DNA of 64,000 nucleotides. Source: Clostridium_AD sp964467165. Lineage in GTDB: Bacteria; Bacillota; Clostridia; Clostridiales; Clostridiaceae. This document shows, in pieces, positions 63,469 through 64,000 of the stretch; the first letter of the stretch is position 1, and the number at the start of each line of letters is the position of its first letter. The notes beneath the pieces were generated by a model, which was not told where the DNA came from, searched no databases, and worked only from the letters and a program-made list of their open reading frames with translations. The stretch is taken from NCBI GenBank assembly GCA_964467165.1, contig CAYXOL010000002.1, forward strand, positions 94,472-158,471, read 5' to 3'. The position numbers and the translations under genes are program-made.

Positions 63469-63681
63469 TTAATCTTCTTCTATTTCAGTAACCTCATATC
63501 CTACATCTTCAATAGCTTCTGTAATTTCACTATCACTTATCTCATCATCAAATTCTGCTGTAGCAAATTTTTCTTCTAAGTCAACTTTCACTTTCATAGC
63601 ACCAATATCTAGTAATGCTTCTTTAACATGACTTACACAATGACTGCAACTCATCCCATCAATATATATTTTTTTCTTCAT
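63469..63681 (-). CDS. Heavy-metal-associated (HMA) domain protein, copper-chaperone-like
   Basis: This 70-residue protein has the HMA fold: the GMSCSHC metal loop (Cys12, Cys15) and the C-terminal beta-strand VGYEVTEIEED. The size fits CopZ-type chaperones, which carry Cu(I) to a P-type ATPase, but no copper ATPase gene lies in the window. The acidic C-terminus is unusual but not diagnostic. Mercury-binding MerP-like proteins are an alternative. It starts behind GGGG and is independent of its neighbours. Confidence 0.85.
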   Translation of the reverse strand: MKKKIYIDGMSCSHCVSHVKEALLDIGAMKVKVDLEEKFATAEFDDEISDSEITEAIEDVGYEVTEIEED

Positions 63682-63948
63682 TTATAATTCCCCTTTCAAT
63701 GTTAATTTATATTATTATATATGTTTCATTTTAGATTATATAATCAATAAGTCAACCTAATTTTATATTAATTGCAAATTTATTTTACATAGCTATTATA
63801 AACAACATTTCTATTAAAATAAAAAGCAGTAATAATTCAGTAATTATTGTTATATTTAAAGTATTCTGTCCAAAAATACAAAAGAAATTCTATTACTTGC
63901 AAGTTCCATTTTAGTTTTATTTCCTTGTCCAAACCTATTTTTTTACAA
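63682..63948. other. AT-rich intergenic stretch without a recognised gene
   Basis: No ORF with a ribosome site or known motif was seen. It lies between the HMA gene start and the intron-like 3' end and may hold the HMA promoter. Confidence 0.5.
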
Positions 63949-64000
63949 TCGAGTAGGAGCTAAATAATTAATTTATTTAGCGTCCTCTCACACCACCGTG
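63949..64000 (-). mobile_element. Probable 3' end of a group II intron (cut by window edge)
   Basis: On the minus strand the edge reads CACGGTGGTGTGAGAGGACG, like the 3' half of group II intron domain V. A hairpin GCTAAATAA/TTATTTAGC (63959-63981) follows in the position of domain VI, then CCTACTCGAT as at the ends of bacterial group II introns. The intron body and reverse transcriptase would lie beyond the window. Confidence 0.5.

Noticed and set aside
1..64000. Purine (guanine) riboswitch before the purine permeases
   Set aside because: I looked upstream of the permease starts (49666, 58709, 23225) and ygeX for the conserved core. None was visible, though a covariance search was not possible.
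1..64000. Selenocysteine (in-frame UGA) in the molybdenum hydroxylases
   Set aside because: All three large subunits read through without internal stops. Selenium in this family is in the cofactor, not in the protein.
1..64000. CRISPR arrays, tRNA or rRNA genes
   Set aside because: No regularly spaced direct repeats and no tRNA cloverleaf or rRNA sequence were recognised in the window.

Overview
The window is AT-rich DNA with short intergenic gaps, strong AGGAGG-type ribosome sites and Rho-independent hairpin terminators. With anaerobic sulfite reductase, rubredoxin/flavodiiron oxygen defence, selenium-dependent molybdenum hydroxylases and NCS2 purine permeases, it points to an anaerobic Clostridium-type Firmicute that lives on purines and related N-heterocycles. 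Most genes lie on the minus strand. No tRNA, rRNA or CRISPR array was found.

Layout. (1) 1-2.3 kb: 5' part of asrA, a Crp/Fnr regulator and an FNT channel, with matching YGTGA-N6-TCACR palindromes. (2) 2.4-5.3 kb: ferredoxin, rubredoxin, flavodiiron protein and a pyridine nucleotide:rubredoxin oxidoreductase, an O2/NO-scavenging chain. (3) 5.3-18 kb: mixed chromosomal genes (chemotaxis transducer, two small proteins of unknown role, pyruvate carboxylase, an ABC exporter, lrgAB, a TPR-GAF-GGDEF cyclase) with decayed gene fragments and a dispersed palindromic repeat. (4) 18-32.4 kb: a three-subunit molybdenum hydroxylase, a UraA-type permease, then a minus-strand run of DUF35 protein, thiolase-like protein, GNAT-like protein, cyclase-family hydrolase and the AllG/AllF/AllH-type carbamoyltransferase, preceded by a PucR regulator. 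(5) 32.6-41.1 kb: molybdenum/selenium cofactor maturation genes (MoeA-like, ModE-like, XdhC, YqeB, MocA, YqeC) with a selenium-dependent xanthine dehydrogenase and a dihydropyrimidinase. (6) 41.5-47.7 kb, plus strand: ygeX, ygeY, ygeW, carbamate kinase and a purine permease. (7) 47.7-48.3 kb: an internally deleted IS1182-type relic. (8) 48.3-59.7 kb: AzgA/PbuG-type permease, xdhCBA, two paralogous YheO-type regulators, an amidohydrolase resembling 8-oxoguanine deaminase, adenine deaminase and another NCS2 permease. (9) 59.7-64 kb: 2-hydroxyacid dehydrogenase, a nuclease-like unknown, a phosphodiesterase, a holin-like fusion, a metal-binding HMA protein and, at the right edge, what looks like the 3' end of a group II intron.

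How it fits together. Four NCS2 permeases import bases. Deaminases and three molybdenum hydroxylases convert them to oxidised purines (and perhaps pyrimidines). Dihydropyrimidinase, YgeY, YgeW and YgeX correspond to the anaerobic urate pathway ending in 2,3-diaminopropionate, pyruvate and ammonia. Carbamoyl phosphate from YgeW and from the AllFGH-type enzyme would feed carbamate kinase for ATP. The least explained part is the 23.4-30.5 kb run beside a UraA-type permease and its own molybdenum hydroxylase. It may be an oxidative heterocycle route (for example uracil, barbiturate, malonurate), with a thiolase-like protein that lacks the usual nucleophilic cysteine.
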